The notes under the pieces: generated by a model
What the model was told of the DNA's origin: nothing
Database searches by the model: none
What the model saw: only the letters and a program-made list of their open reading frames with translations
NCBI GenBank assembly: GCA_008360955.1
Contig: LUCM01002377.1
Span: 154,842 to 218,841, forward strand
Direction of reading: 5' to 3'
DNA length: 64,000 nt
From: Fasciolopsis buskii
Lineage: Eukaryota > Platyhelminthes > Trematoda > Plagiorchiida > Fasciolidae
Program-made: the position numbers and the translations under genes
Shown here: positions 34,200 to 44,640 of the stretch, piece after piece
How positions within the stretch are numbered: position 1 is the stretch's first letter
Layout of the letters: the number at the start of each line of letters is the position of its first letter

Positions 34200-35620
34200 T
34201 GCAATGCCAGAAGTAACTTACATATCCCTTCGGTACATAAATGCCAAATCCTGACAATATTTCTCAACCCTGCGTCTAGACAACCTGTTCCATACATTTA
34301 CCAATTTGTTTCTGAAGAAGTGCGTTCTAGCTGCATTCTACCACTTTCTTTCGGCTATCCTTGTTCTAGAGCCAAAGTTCTCTTTGAAAAAGAGTTTCGG
34401 GACGAGTTTCATGGAGATCATTTATCTTCTGGAGCGACTCAGTCAAATACCCGAGCCATTCTTCCTACCAGTAAGAACAGGCCAAAGTCCGTCAACATCT
34501 GTCCACGGGTGTTCTGTGTTTCACCCCCAGTCAACCTCTGAAACTGGTCTACACCTGCTTGGAATAAGGGGGACAAACCCTGAGCGCAGTATCCGAAGTA
34601 ACGCCTAAAGGAAGCCTTCCACAGACAGGCGAAGCTCTTCCATTTGGGCAAGACAGCGTCGACTTCAACGTAAAAACTCCTTCCACAGCTTTCTTTGCAG
34701 CCGTAGCACACTGAAAATCCCATTTAAATCTCGATGTTACTTAGAATCCAAGGTGCTTAGCTCTGATTACTGCATACATGCTGACAAGAAGATCCTAGTT
34801 TGCCTCCTGCGACCATTGATAGCAGCTGTCATTTTCCCTTGTTAAGTGGGAGGTCCCTCGCTTTAGCCTAGCTTTTTACTGGTGTCTCGACAAGACGACA
34901 GGACCACCATCAAGAAAAATAGTACATGGCAATGTTTCGAAGAAATCATTTGCGAATTGTGGCTAAAATCCTGGAGAGCTCTACAAGTGATGGCCTTTGT
35001 GTCCTAAATAGCTTCTTCGTTTCTAATGTAAATCGTTCTGCCGTTTAGAAATTCCCTTCACACTTCGGGAGCCTACCACCTATGAAAAGACTCATCTAAC
35101 CCATGATTTACTTTGGTTGAGAGGCGCATGAGTTTCGTAAACCAAGATCTGCTCTTTAAAAACCCATGTTGCTCAGGGCACAACTTGCATTCCTGCGTTA
35201 GGTGTAGACAAGTGTTCCATGATAATGCATTGCTGCACTTGGCAGAGGACGCCCGTCAATCCAGGCGGTCTGTAAATTCCTAAATCCCGCCGATACCGAG
35301 CCTTACGGACGGCCTCTATCGCTGCCGATTTCCATCCCTGTTGCAAATATACATGATGACTTGTCTCCGTTTAAAGCTTGCAGCTGTAGTCGGATACAAG
35401 GTTTAGATTAGCCGGCCGGACCTCATCTGTGTATCTGCAGGCTAACAGAATCTTCCGTTATCCGTCGATCGCCTTTGTCCGTTGGCCAAAGCGGAAGGTC
35501 TAATTCTGTATAAAGGGCGATATCCACAAAGTGTACGCTACTGAGGTGGTCACCCGGTGCTTTTGTGCTATGGATGTCATCCAAAATAGAAGAGTCTGCA
35601 TTCGCTGTCAGTGAATCAAC
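34200..35620 (-). mobile_element. Decayed CR1-like LINE reverse transcriptase
   Basis: Minus-strand translation in shifting frames gives: SSILDDIHSTKAPG near 35590 (for the SKAPGPD region), GIYRPPGLTGVLCQVQQCII, then MEHL near 35300-35200 (NYRPVSLTSVxCKxxExII), CATAAKKAVEG near 34700, FRRYFGYCAQGLSPLFQAGV, then DQFQRLTG near 34600-34520 (thumb, VRPxLEYCVQAWxPxLxxDI), and SRTRIAERKW, then FFRNKLVNVWNRL near 34370-34290 (C-terminal end). Stops and frameshifts are frequent. It lies about 270 bp upstream of the rhodanese start, in the same orientation as the gene. The plus-strand ORFs here are shadows. Confidence 0.7.
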
Positions 35621-36262
35621 CCCTTAGTAAATGATTCTTCCGACTGGACCTAAGCATGAGCTGCTTATCAGGGCACTTGGCCAACTTTGCCCCGTAATTG
35701 TATACAACATTATAAAATAACCTATGGGAATTACTTCTGCGCTTGGTATGCCAAGCCCATGCCTGCCAACTTTTGTGAGCCTTATAATGGAACGAACTCT
35801 GGTCCCGATATCTTCATGCTCTGCTTATCCTGCCATCCACAATACGGCCATCCGTCACTTACTCCATGCAAACGGACTTTAGAGCTCTGACAGGGGCCTC
35901 GTCACCCGCCAAGTGTTTTCCCTAGCGGTTTTAATGATGCCCCTTCTGTAACGCCCTATAACCATTTCCTTAAAACTTATTGTAACCTTTGTTGCAGCTT
36001 GTGGAAAACACCCGCAGAGTGTATTTGTCAAACAATTTACGACTATGGCCCAAAAGCGGATAGAGCGCCATCCTTTCGATATCCCTCACTTATTTTGCAA
36101 TTATGATTTGTGGTGGATGTGATTTGTTTCTAGCCCCATGCATTTTTGTTCTTCTCGTTTTGCTGATAGAGACATTACTACGGTCAACCCAGGAATTCTT
36201 TTTTACGAGTCCTCGATGTATAATTTTCAATTTCATGGTCAGTGTACCTTATTTTGTAGAAA
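35621..36262. other. No gene recognised
   Basis: Possibly upstream sequence of the minus-strand CR1 remnant. A 67-codon plus frame (35687-35890) lacks motifs. Confidence 0.4.
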
Positions 36263-36545
36263 TGTTGGACCGGTTGTCCTAACGCGAGTCTATAATTACG
36301 TTTGCTGGCCCTTAACCTTTATGATTACTTGTGCGTCACTCTTACTTGGCTCAGCAAGACTGCAACACCGGCAACCCTGACACCTGACCGTTACAAGTCA
36401 GTCGAAAGCGGTAGTCGTTTCAGAATATTTTGACGGCAGAGTGCTAGCAGAGCGTGTGTGAGAAACGCGCAAATGGTAACCGCGCTAGGCGGTCAACTTT
36501 TGGTTAACCAAGCCATCCGGAGGAACACATTCATGTTCTGCTACG
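36263..36545 (-). mobile_element. Solo LTR of a CsRn1-like Gypsy element
   Basis: On the minus strand this 283-bp block aligns end to end with the 5' LTR at 52949-53237. Shared blocks include gcagaacatgaatg, ttcctccgga, ggttaacc, gcgcggtta, a block from gttgccggt to gagccaagtaa, gtgacgca and cgcgttaggacaa. It ends in ACA like the 5' LTR, and its first base pair has changed (TG to CG). No primer binding site follows and no Gypsy coding sequence precedes it, so a solo LTR is the best reading. Short flanks show no obvious target duplication. A 91-codon ORF inside it is not a gene. Confidence 0.8.
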
Positions 36546-38300
36546 GTCTCCTATGATCAGTACCTTGACGGATACAATTACTGCCCTCGTCAAGGTTTGT
36601 TGAACGTGCGAGGTGATGCACGCAGTGGGCCAGCTTCTTCGATCGTCTGAACGTGACGGTGCATAATGCATCAGACCTCCATTTTATGACAAATCTGATC
36701 CAGGCGCTAAGTTCCATGGGGGATAGATTAGTCCAACATGACCACTCTCAGGTTTTTTACAACTTTATTTCACCATCAGGTATTAACCATTCAATAACTC
36801 GCGAGAGGACAAACCAAATGGCCTTAATCCAAAAGGTCTTTTTCCAGTCGTTAGGTTATCTTTGATTATTGCACCATTCTTCATTTTCTAAAAGTGACTC
36901 AAGGTCTTCGCCGTTTTCTTATCGTAAAATGCGCTTGAGCAGTAAAATCCTCCGCTTCTTTTCATCTAATTTTAGATTTCTGACCACTGAAAATATCTCA
37001 AAAAGCATCCCACACATGGTTGAGGTGTTAGATCAGTCCAGAATTTCAGCTCAAATGTTGAACATCCTCTGCGATTTGCAGGCTGTCCAATTTCAAGTCA
37101 CATTCATGTGTAAGTCCAACGTTCGTTAGTTCCAAAACTTGCTTTTTGTCCAAGCATCGAGTTTTGTACTTTCTGTTTAACGCCATTGCTTAAAGAAGCC
37201 GCGCTCTTGCATTTGCTGTCTTTTTTATGTGAAGCAACACTTCTTGATCCTACCTGATAAACAGTGGTCTTGGTCCAAACACATCTAGAGTCGGGTCATG
37301 TTTTATATCCCGTTCGTTCCTGTCTGAAACGTTTGTTTTACGAATAACGTCTAGTCGTACTGCTTACCCACGCTTCGTTGTGACATCCTGGAAGCGCTTC
37401 AGCCCGTGGTTCTCGTAAATTCAGAAGTGTAAGTAGTGTTATTGCTAACCATCCCTCTGCTCCTTTCAGTCACCAGAATATGGACAATTCTTATCTGCTG
37501 CTAGACTCCGCAGTGGGTTCCCATTATTTTTTCGTTCAGCAAGAAAGAAAACAGTTCACTAAACATTCCCATGTTCTGCCTCAATACTTCAGGGCCTGCC
37601 TTCTGCGGCAATAGATACTGCTTCGGAATCTATACAGACAAACAACGAACTTAACGCACTGTGGTCCACCAGTTAAACAGCGGCTGTACTCAAAAAATAA
37701 AAGTCAGCTGCCCTCAAAGTAATCTTCCAAATCATCCTCGACACATGTAGGCACTTGGGCAGATAGTCATCTGCCACGTTTGCAAACTGATTTTTGAATT
37801 GGCCGTTCCAACTTAAAAAGCTCCTCGGTCACGCCGAAGACATGGGCCCGGTTTCTGTTAGGGACAGATAAAACAGAGCTAAGATGACGTCTATCAAGCT
37901 ACGTCTTTATAAACCCTGCAGTGCGTGGTTTCTAATAAACCAAATCATGTGGCAACTTTGTGACCGTCTTTGTTATTCTGGTGGCGGCGATTGCTGATTG
38001 CGGCATCCCCGAGAAGGCAATGTTCTTGGATATGCCCGGAGCTTTCGATGTGGCCCTATATTGCAAAAATACTGGCGAAAAGCAAGGGCCTCGCTGCTGC
38101 AGGCCTAAAGCTCACCAGGTTTTCCTCATGAGTGAGTTTCAGTGAACAACTTATCAGCGCAAACGGAAGTATGTTAGCACCGTTGGATAACTGGTGTTAC
38201 AGTCTAAGGCCCCTGACTGTCCACTGGTCCAAAGCGGCCTGATTCGACTCCGCTGTTTGGTACTGGGGATTAGAGTCGCTTTTACCTTGTTTTCTGATAG
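36546..38300. other. No intact gene; possible RT block A scrap at 37990-38070
   Basis: The plus strand near 38010-38065 reads MFLDMPGAFDVALY, which resembles LINE RT block A (VxFLDMSKAFDxV). No other RT block could be placed around it. The rest, including ORFs 36653-36865 and 36869-37129, shows nothing recognisable. Confidence 0.3.
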
Positions 38301-38380
38301 AAGTGGCTGCAATTTGCAAAAAGCTGCTCATCGTAGGGGATGGTGCATGTGGGAAGACATGTCTTCTCATCGCATTCAGC
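38301..38380 (+). pseudogene. Rho-family GTPase N-terminal exon fragment
   Basis: Codons 38303-38380 read [20 protein letters not shown], then LLIAFS, against the animal RhoA start [20 protein letters not shown], then LLIVFS. The P-loop GDGACGKT and the following TCLLI are intact. The start codon is GTG where ATG is expected, one Arg is Cys, and TGA follows directly where Lys is expected. A good acceptor-like tract (accttgttttctgatag) ends at 38300, just before the fragment, suggesting a copied exon border rather than a spliced cDNA. Similarity is lost at or just after the stop; no switch or later G motifs (for example DTAGQ, NKKD) follow in any frame. The functional parent would be a small membrane-linked GTPase controlling actin, but this copy cannot make one. 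Confidence 0.75.
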
Positions 38381-39980
38381 TGACACCATTTTTGGTGGGC
38401 CCTTCAACTGAATCCGCTTCCATCAAAAAGATGGAATACTAGAAGGTAAACCGAACACAGAACAAATAATGGGTTGCCTCAGTCAAAACAAGGTGAGCGT
38501 AGCGCCCAACTGACCACAAAATCGAGTTCTAAAGTAAAACACATAATGCATCAAATCATTCTTCTTTCACTGGTGCGCGTTACCGCTGCATTTCGCTAAT
38601 TTCCCAACCGCTGATAATTTATTCCTAGCATGACCGCAAATCTCACGGCTATAATGAAAGTCAACCACTACTCCCGTAAAGTCGAATTTTTAAGAAAGCT
38701 ATACAGGTTGGAGAAAAATGGGTAAAGGTTTGGCCTAGGAGGGACTTTGCCAATGCATAGTTTACATCCACGGTGCAAACCATGAGAGACCTGGAAAATG
38801 AATATCCGGTCCCTAAAACGGCTAAACAGTAGGCACTGCGAAACTCACTGGTGGAGTAAACCAACGCTGCTAAACACAGCAGTGTTCAATAAGGATCTGA
38901 GGATAGCACGTTGGAAAAACGGAGATGAACTTGTGTTTATCTGGTAATACTCTTTTTCACAAACGTAAATTGATGCATCAGCCGCTTGTTAAAAGCACAA
39001 CATTCCCCCAGAACATAATTCAAACATGTCGTAGAAAGCGGAAGCAAAACGGAAAACCGCCGGTGCTATCGTTAAAAGTTCTGACCACCTTTCAGCCCGT
39101 GTGCTTGGCTGAAGGCAGAGCCAAGCCATTTGTTTGCACCCTTATACAGCGAACTTTCTGGATTCAAGCAGATAGACTGCTTTGCTTATTCCAGAAGGTC
39201 ACGAGCGAGAAACATTTGCAAAATGTTGCCTGTGCACGTTTAGCATCACATCATAATTTACACATATAAGGCTATTCTCAGAAGCCACCAAACATGACCG
39301 CACCCGCCTGTTGCTTAACATCATTCGCTCCCAGGAAATCTTTCTCTTGGGCTAAACTTTGCCTCTTTTCAGTGGAGCAGTGTGTTTTCGTCTATGGCCA
39401 ACGTGATTTTGTTTCTCGGAGCGATATTTTAAAATTTTCACCGCATTGCAAATTTTATTGCTAAAGGATGCAGATACAGCAGTATACCGGAAGCATCACA
39501 AGGTAGTTGTGCCTTTTCCTGCGGCCGAAGCGGTCATTTGGACGTTGCAAAAGCTTCCTAGAGGAAAACAGGCACTTTGTGATAATTATTATTTTAGACC
39601 AATAATATCTGCAAATTGAGATGTTTTTGTCAATAACAGCTTATATCGACTGATCATCACGGTTGAACAAGCCCTTTTCTGCACCGATCCATTGATTTTC
39701 ACGCCGACTCTGTTGTACACTAATGGTGTCAATAAGCTTCCTTTTGTAAAAGGTAATAGAAAATTCCGGCGCTCTTAATCAAGTAGTAAAGTACTCCTAT
39801 TCCACCCATTCAAGAACCACGTTTTGCGCTGCAACGATAACCGCCAACATCAATTCACAGCCACGATGGTTTCAGCGCGAAAATATGGAAGCTAACCCTG
39901 TCAGAATTTCTGCGTAGTTCCGTCCTTCACCACCCTCTAAATTCAGCCAAACCATTTTTTGTCATTATCTGGCTGGTGGT
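38381..39980. other. No gene recognised
   Basis: A 114-codon plus frame (38925-39269) has no recognised domain. I saw nothing else. Confidence 0.4.
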
Positions 39981-39982
39981 AA

Positions 39983-40255
39983 ATGGCACTTAGAATTTCT
40001 GAATGCTTGCTTATGCAATTTTTCACATTCGCATATAGTCCAATATTTGTAGTAGTGGTGGCATTTGTGGAATACCGTGCAGCCGCCACATTGGAACCAT
40101 CCGGCAAGATAGTTAGACGGGATGGGCTGGAAAATCAAAACGAAGACCTTTGTTTACGTGTTGACAAACCGAAACAATGTCTTATCGACGGGGAAACTGA
40201 TGAGGAGCATGTGATAACAGATAAACAAGCCAAAATGTGGAAAGTGAACTTTTAG
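39983..40255 (+). other. Unidentified 90-codon open frame with signal-peptide-like start
   Basis: Starting from either Met1 or Met12, the N-terminus is hydrophobic (FFTFAYSPIFVVVVAF) and ends near small residues (YRAAA). After it comes a charged tail of about 55 residues with one dibasic site (VRRD) and two Cys. A strong donor-like sequence (AGGTAAGTG) lies at about 40274, some 20 bp past the TAG. No homology is recognised, and it sits in repeat-rich DNA. It may be a chance frame. Confidence 0.15.
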
Positions 40256-43200
40256 AGGAGCTCTTGTTTAAAGATAGGTAAGTGCGCAACACTAGTTAAA
40301 TTGTTCCAAGTTCACATCAGTGTGTGGCTAGCATGGATGGTTATTCAGACACCATTTTGGGATCTTCAGTTGGCTACAACAGTAGAGGGTCAACTTTGAA
40401 AAGTAAGTTCCAGCAGTTCACGAATGGAGGAAACGGGTTTAACGGGGCTATCCTACACAAAGCTGGCTTCCAGGGAATCAAAATCGGAAGTGTTCATGAA
40501 TACCAATTTGAAACTGAATAAGTTTCAGAGTGGCATGAGCGCCTTATTTTGTTGTACACAAAAGATGTGATTATGCTTGAACATGTTTCGAAATAACGCG
40601 GGGTAAAGGGGGTGTGACGGAGAGCGAGAGGTGTGATACTCCAGCAGATAGGGGTGCATGCAAACAATAGAAATAATGTGTTAGCCGTGAGTTTGTTACT
40701 GGATGGTACTGACCACGAGATAGAATTTCACACGGATAACACCTCCGCAGATTGTAGTAATTTGCATTTATCATCGTATCTGTACCCATTCGTAGTTGCA
40801 AACAAGCCGCCTAGTCGAAGTGCTCCGGGTATTGCCGCAAATCTGGCAGCGTGCGCACCAAATTGACCTGCTCGAAAGTTCAAAGAAAATAGACAAACGA
40901 ATTCAAAGGGGCTAAACGCAGATAAAGTGTAATGTTATTTAAGACAACACTTTTGGGTCATGTGAATATTTTAATAGATTAGCTTTAGAACCGACTTTGG
41001 GATAATGTGGAAAAAGCACATAATGTGCCATCAGAATGGCGTCGTCTTGAACAATGCTCCGGCTGCCCTCAATGGATTAACGTCCATTTAGTTATTCATT
41101 GAAAACGTGCCGCACTGATACCTACGATTTATTAACCATCAAACTCAGACCACTTGGGGTATTGTTGTCAGCCATCTTCCACCTGTTCAAATTGGAATGG
41201 CAGAGAAGAAATGAAGGGGTGAATTGCGGGAACTGTTTCGCCGGTAATGAATATGGACGAAGAAAAACGATGCATTTCATATGTCACTAACGGACTAGCG
41301 TCCAGGCTGCTCAACATAAATCCGGTAGACCACAAACGGTATTGAGACGGAACTATGGAGCTAAGGGTGACAAAGGAGGACTGTGCGAAAAGTCAGACGG
41401 CATGCGCGACTTGCGCAGACAAAAAAAGTTGAGGTTCGGAGGGCAGAAAAAGGAACCGCAAGATTTGATGACTGAATATTTAAAATGAGTTGACATGAAT
41501 TGCGGTTACTAATTACGTGCATGTGTTTTTATTTGAATACGCATACAGGGACTGCATATATGAATATGGGGTGCATCTGAGCGTGTATTTGAAGGGCTAG
41601 CCGCGGTAAAACAACTGAAATACGCAGTGTTATGATGTTGCCGACATACATCTCATCGAGAGGGGCGAGCAGGCATAAAATGTGAACAAAGTGTTGTTTT
41701 ACGATGGGTATGAACAAACATCCTAGCGGACAAAATGACCAAATAGATTCCTGGGACTATTGAATGGGGAATATATCTGCTTTTGCTGCTGGACATTCCA
41801 AACTCGATTCAAATGCGTGATTTACTGAAACTGGCCAATGAGGTATTTGCAGAAACTGGTTGACGGCAAGGTAACTACTCATTGCGGCCCTGAGAAGACC
41901 ACTGTTTTAATAGAGCATATGGCGTGTGTTAAAACATGTAGCAAACAATGGAGGAAACGTGAGAACGCAGAATGGGCTTTGTTAAGTTTAGCTGAATGGT
42001 AAGGGGCCAGTATTAAAAGGATAAACTGAACTAGAAGAAACTTTTCGGCAAATCATTGGAAAAAGATTGCCTTGGTGGACGATTGCGGGTGGAAGACCAA
42101 ATTAATTTTTGCGTCTGAGAAGCCAGAAATGGGGAAAAGTATCAACCGTACAACGCTGTATTTTGACCAGAGCAACTATCGCTTGGTGAACTGCGTTCTT
42201 TCTAGGAGACATACTTCAGATTTAGACAAGTTGGAGTAGCAGAGGCCAAACATGGCGGTTGCAGATTCACGTAAAGCAGTCGTGGAGGCAACATGAGAAA
42301 TATCCAGACAAAGGGGATTGCATGAGGGCATACTGTGAACAGTCAAGTGAGCATGAACGGCTGAGAACAAGTCCACTATTATCATGTGGATAGGCACTTT
42401 GGCAACAAGAGCCAACGGACGGCTCGCATCAATTAGGTATGACTTCACATTTCAATGGAACAAACGTCGTAGCCCGATTAGCACGCCATCGATCTAGAGC
42501 GGAGGTTGTCCGGCCAGTGGTGCTGAGGAAGTTGCGAGGCTTGAATTAGCAGATAATTTTGACATGGTCAGCAAAAAGGAAACGGGTGCAATGGGGGTGC
42601 CGTTTAACGCACCATCAGTGTACATAAGAAAGTATAAGGATCCAATTACACCGCACTATATTGCTCTTCTTGCTACAAACCTTGGGTCGGACATGTGTCT
42701 CACGACAAAGAGGGATTGTCTCACTAAATGGATATGGAGCAGCCAGGATAAAGCTCGGTAGAAGAAGCTTTATTTAATAACAATTCTAATAATGTATATT
42801 TCTCGATTTGCGAGATGCATGCGCAAGGCAAGTTCAAAGTTTTTATATATATGCACAGGAAATAAATCGAATTATGAGGGGGTGAGAGCGACCCTTGGTA
42901 ATTTGGAAGTTTTGTTTTTGTATATATCTCAACATATGAGAGTCATGCGCAAGGTATAATCAAAATTGGGCCAAGAAGGCACAGTGCAGATAAGGAAAAC
43001 AGAAACCAAACACACAATGCAATGTGGTTTCGCTCACAAGATCATTAAAAGTAGTGTGATTTCCCGAGCACGGGGCTTCAATCAAAACTAGATAATGGTT
43101 CGCAAAGATTTTTCGGTGGCTGATTACCAGTTCTGTGCTGCAAGTGATACTATGTTTCAGTGCAGCAAGTTGCGTATTGCGGGCGCAAAATATGGCTGGG

Positions 43201-43682
43201 GTTCAATGGCTGCCGCCGCCTGTCGGCCGGGATAATCGACAATCAAGAGAGTTATATGGTGGAGATGAGTATCAATATGGATGTGATAACGGAATGGAGA
43301 TGATCGAAACCCAGACTGGGTATAAAAAAGGCAATTTAAAACTCGAAAATTCTGAAAGCACAGTCCGTTAAGCAAGGAAAGCGGCGAAAATGGAGGGGAA
43401 TTGTGCAATCGTAATACTAATACATGATATTTGTTTCGAGCAATTTTGAATTCATAAATTTCGGCTTGGTCTAGAGAGGAAGGTGGCGTTGGAAAAGAAG
43501 AACCAAGGTCATTTGAGGCGACGTCTCGTGAACTCGCGCGGAGAACTGTTACCAGGAGCATCGGTTTATTGCCAGATTTCGCAGAACAGAATAGAGGTTG
43601 ATGAAGAATGACGGTCTTCAGCTGTTTTCGGATGTCAATATGCATTGCGAACGTCAGTTTATATCAGAAGCCAATAAAAATA
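40256..43682. other. No gene recognised; purine-rich plus strand
   Basis: The plus strand is visibly purine-rich from about 41.3 kb on, as in the minus-strand LINE copies to its right, so much of this is probably older LINE sequence. Two motifs with core catgcgcaagg (about 42817-42840 and 42935-42957) recur at 48.6 kb. The 162-codon minus frame 43157-43645 has no recognised domain. Confidence 0.4.
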
Positions 43683-44640
43683 CTACCCATTCGTGAGTCC
43701 GTTTTGTATGGATTTGGCAGAAGAATCTTGGGAACTAGCAAGAGGAAGCCAGTACAAAATGGTGCACGTGAACTTGTGAGCTACAGTGGCAAAGAGCTGT
43801 GGGTGTGGGATACGACCAAAAGCTTTTGTCATGTCAAGATATACAACGGTGAACGCACTACCACTGCCAGTCAGGCCGAAGAGGAAGCTCAAAAGTCATA
43901 CTAGCATGTGGTGCATGGACAAGATTAGAGAAACTCAAGTCATCCGGTATTCAAAAGGTTGTTGAAGATAGTATCTTATGGAATCTTTGACAATCCATTC
44001 CAAAATTTTGCATGGGTCCAAAGTTTGGCCAGTTGGCAGAAAGCTGGATGGCTCCCGTGGAGAAACTTTCTTAGTCAATGGTAATATAGATGAGTTTTTC
44101 AAGCTGAGTAGCACTGAGCTATTATCCATAGGGATCTTACAAAGGGTGAAGAGCATCAGCGGTGGGTAGGGAATAGCAGTTGGCGGAGGTTTTTGGGACT
44201 TGACGTTCAGATGGTGTGTAGTGTGAAAATCGGAGGTAGTCTTATCCTCAGAGGAGATTTTAGTTGGGGAGGAATTGATGAAGAGCGGGAGGTTGACTGG
44301 TATTGAAGAGATAGAATGGGCCACGGAAGAGGCAAAGCACTGGTTAAGTATTTCAGAAATATCACGAGCAGAAATAAGATGGTCAATACGAAGCACTAAT
44401 GCACAATACCACTAGTGCGTTTTTCTGGATTTCCGAGAGACATGCAAGAAGCAAGATAAAATTTGTACAACGATGGTGAGAGGAAGTGGCAATAAAGGAA
44501 ATCAGAAGGAAAATGTTTATATGCGTTACGTTGGATCATTCGGTAAGCGCGCTTGTTAGTAGCATCAGGCACGGCGCAAGTATGCCGAAAAAAGCTAACG
44601 AAAAGTTTCACGTGGTTGTACTGGCTATTCTGGGACTGAT
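43683..44640 (-). mobile_element. CR1-like LINE, minus-strand copy 1 (RT fingers and palm)
   Basis: In minus-strand order: a linker at 44611-44400 (RHTCAVPDATNKRAYRMIQR), then the 153-codon frame 44396-43935 with ISEILNQCFASSV, WK-type remnant SLKNSSILPLTKKV, and PCKILEWIVKDSIRYYLQQ (the CKxLERIVxxxIxxYL finger motif). At 43892-43683 comes block A, FTVVYLDMTKAFGRIPHPQL, with the catalytic Asp kept. The sequence after block A, including block C, is not recognisable. The linker aligns with the copy at 48.57-48.78 kb. Confidence 0.8.

Noticed and set aside
43157..43645. 162-codon minus-strand frame as a gene
   Set aside because: No domain, splice signals or conservation seen. It lies in skewed LINE-rich DNA next to a minus-strand RT copy.
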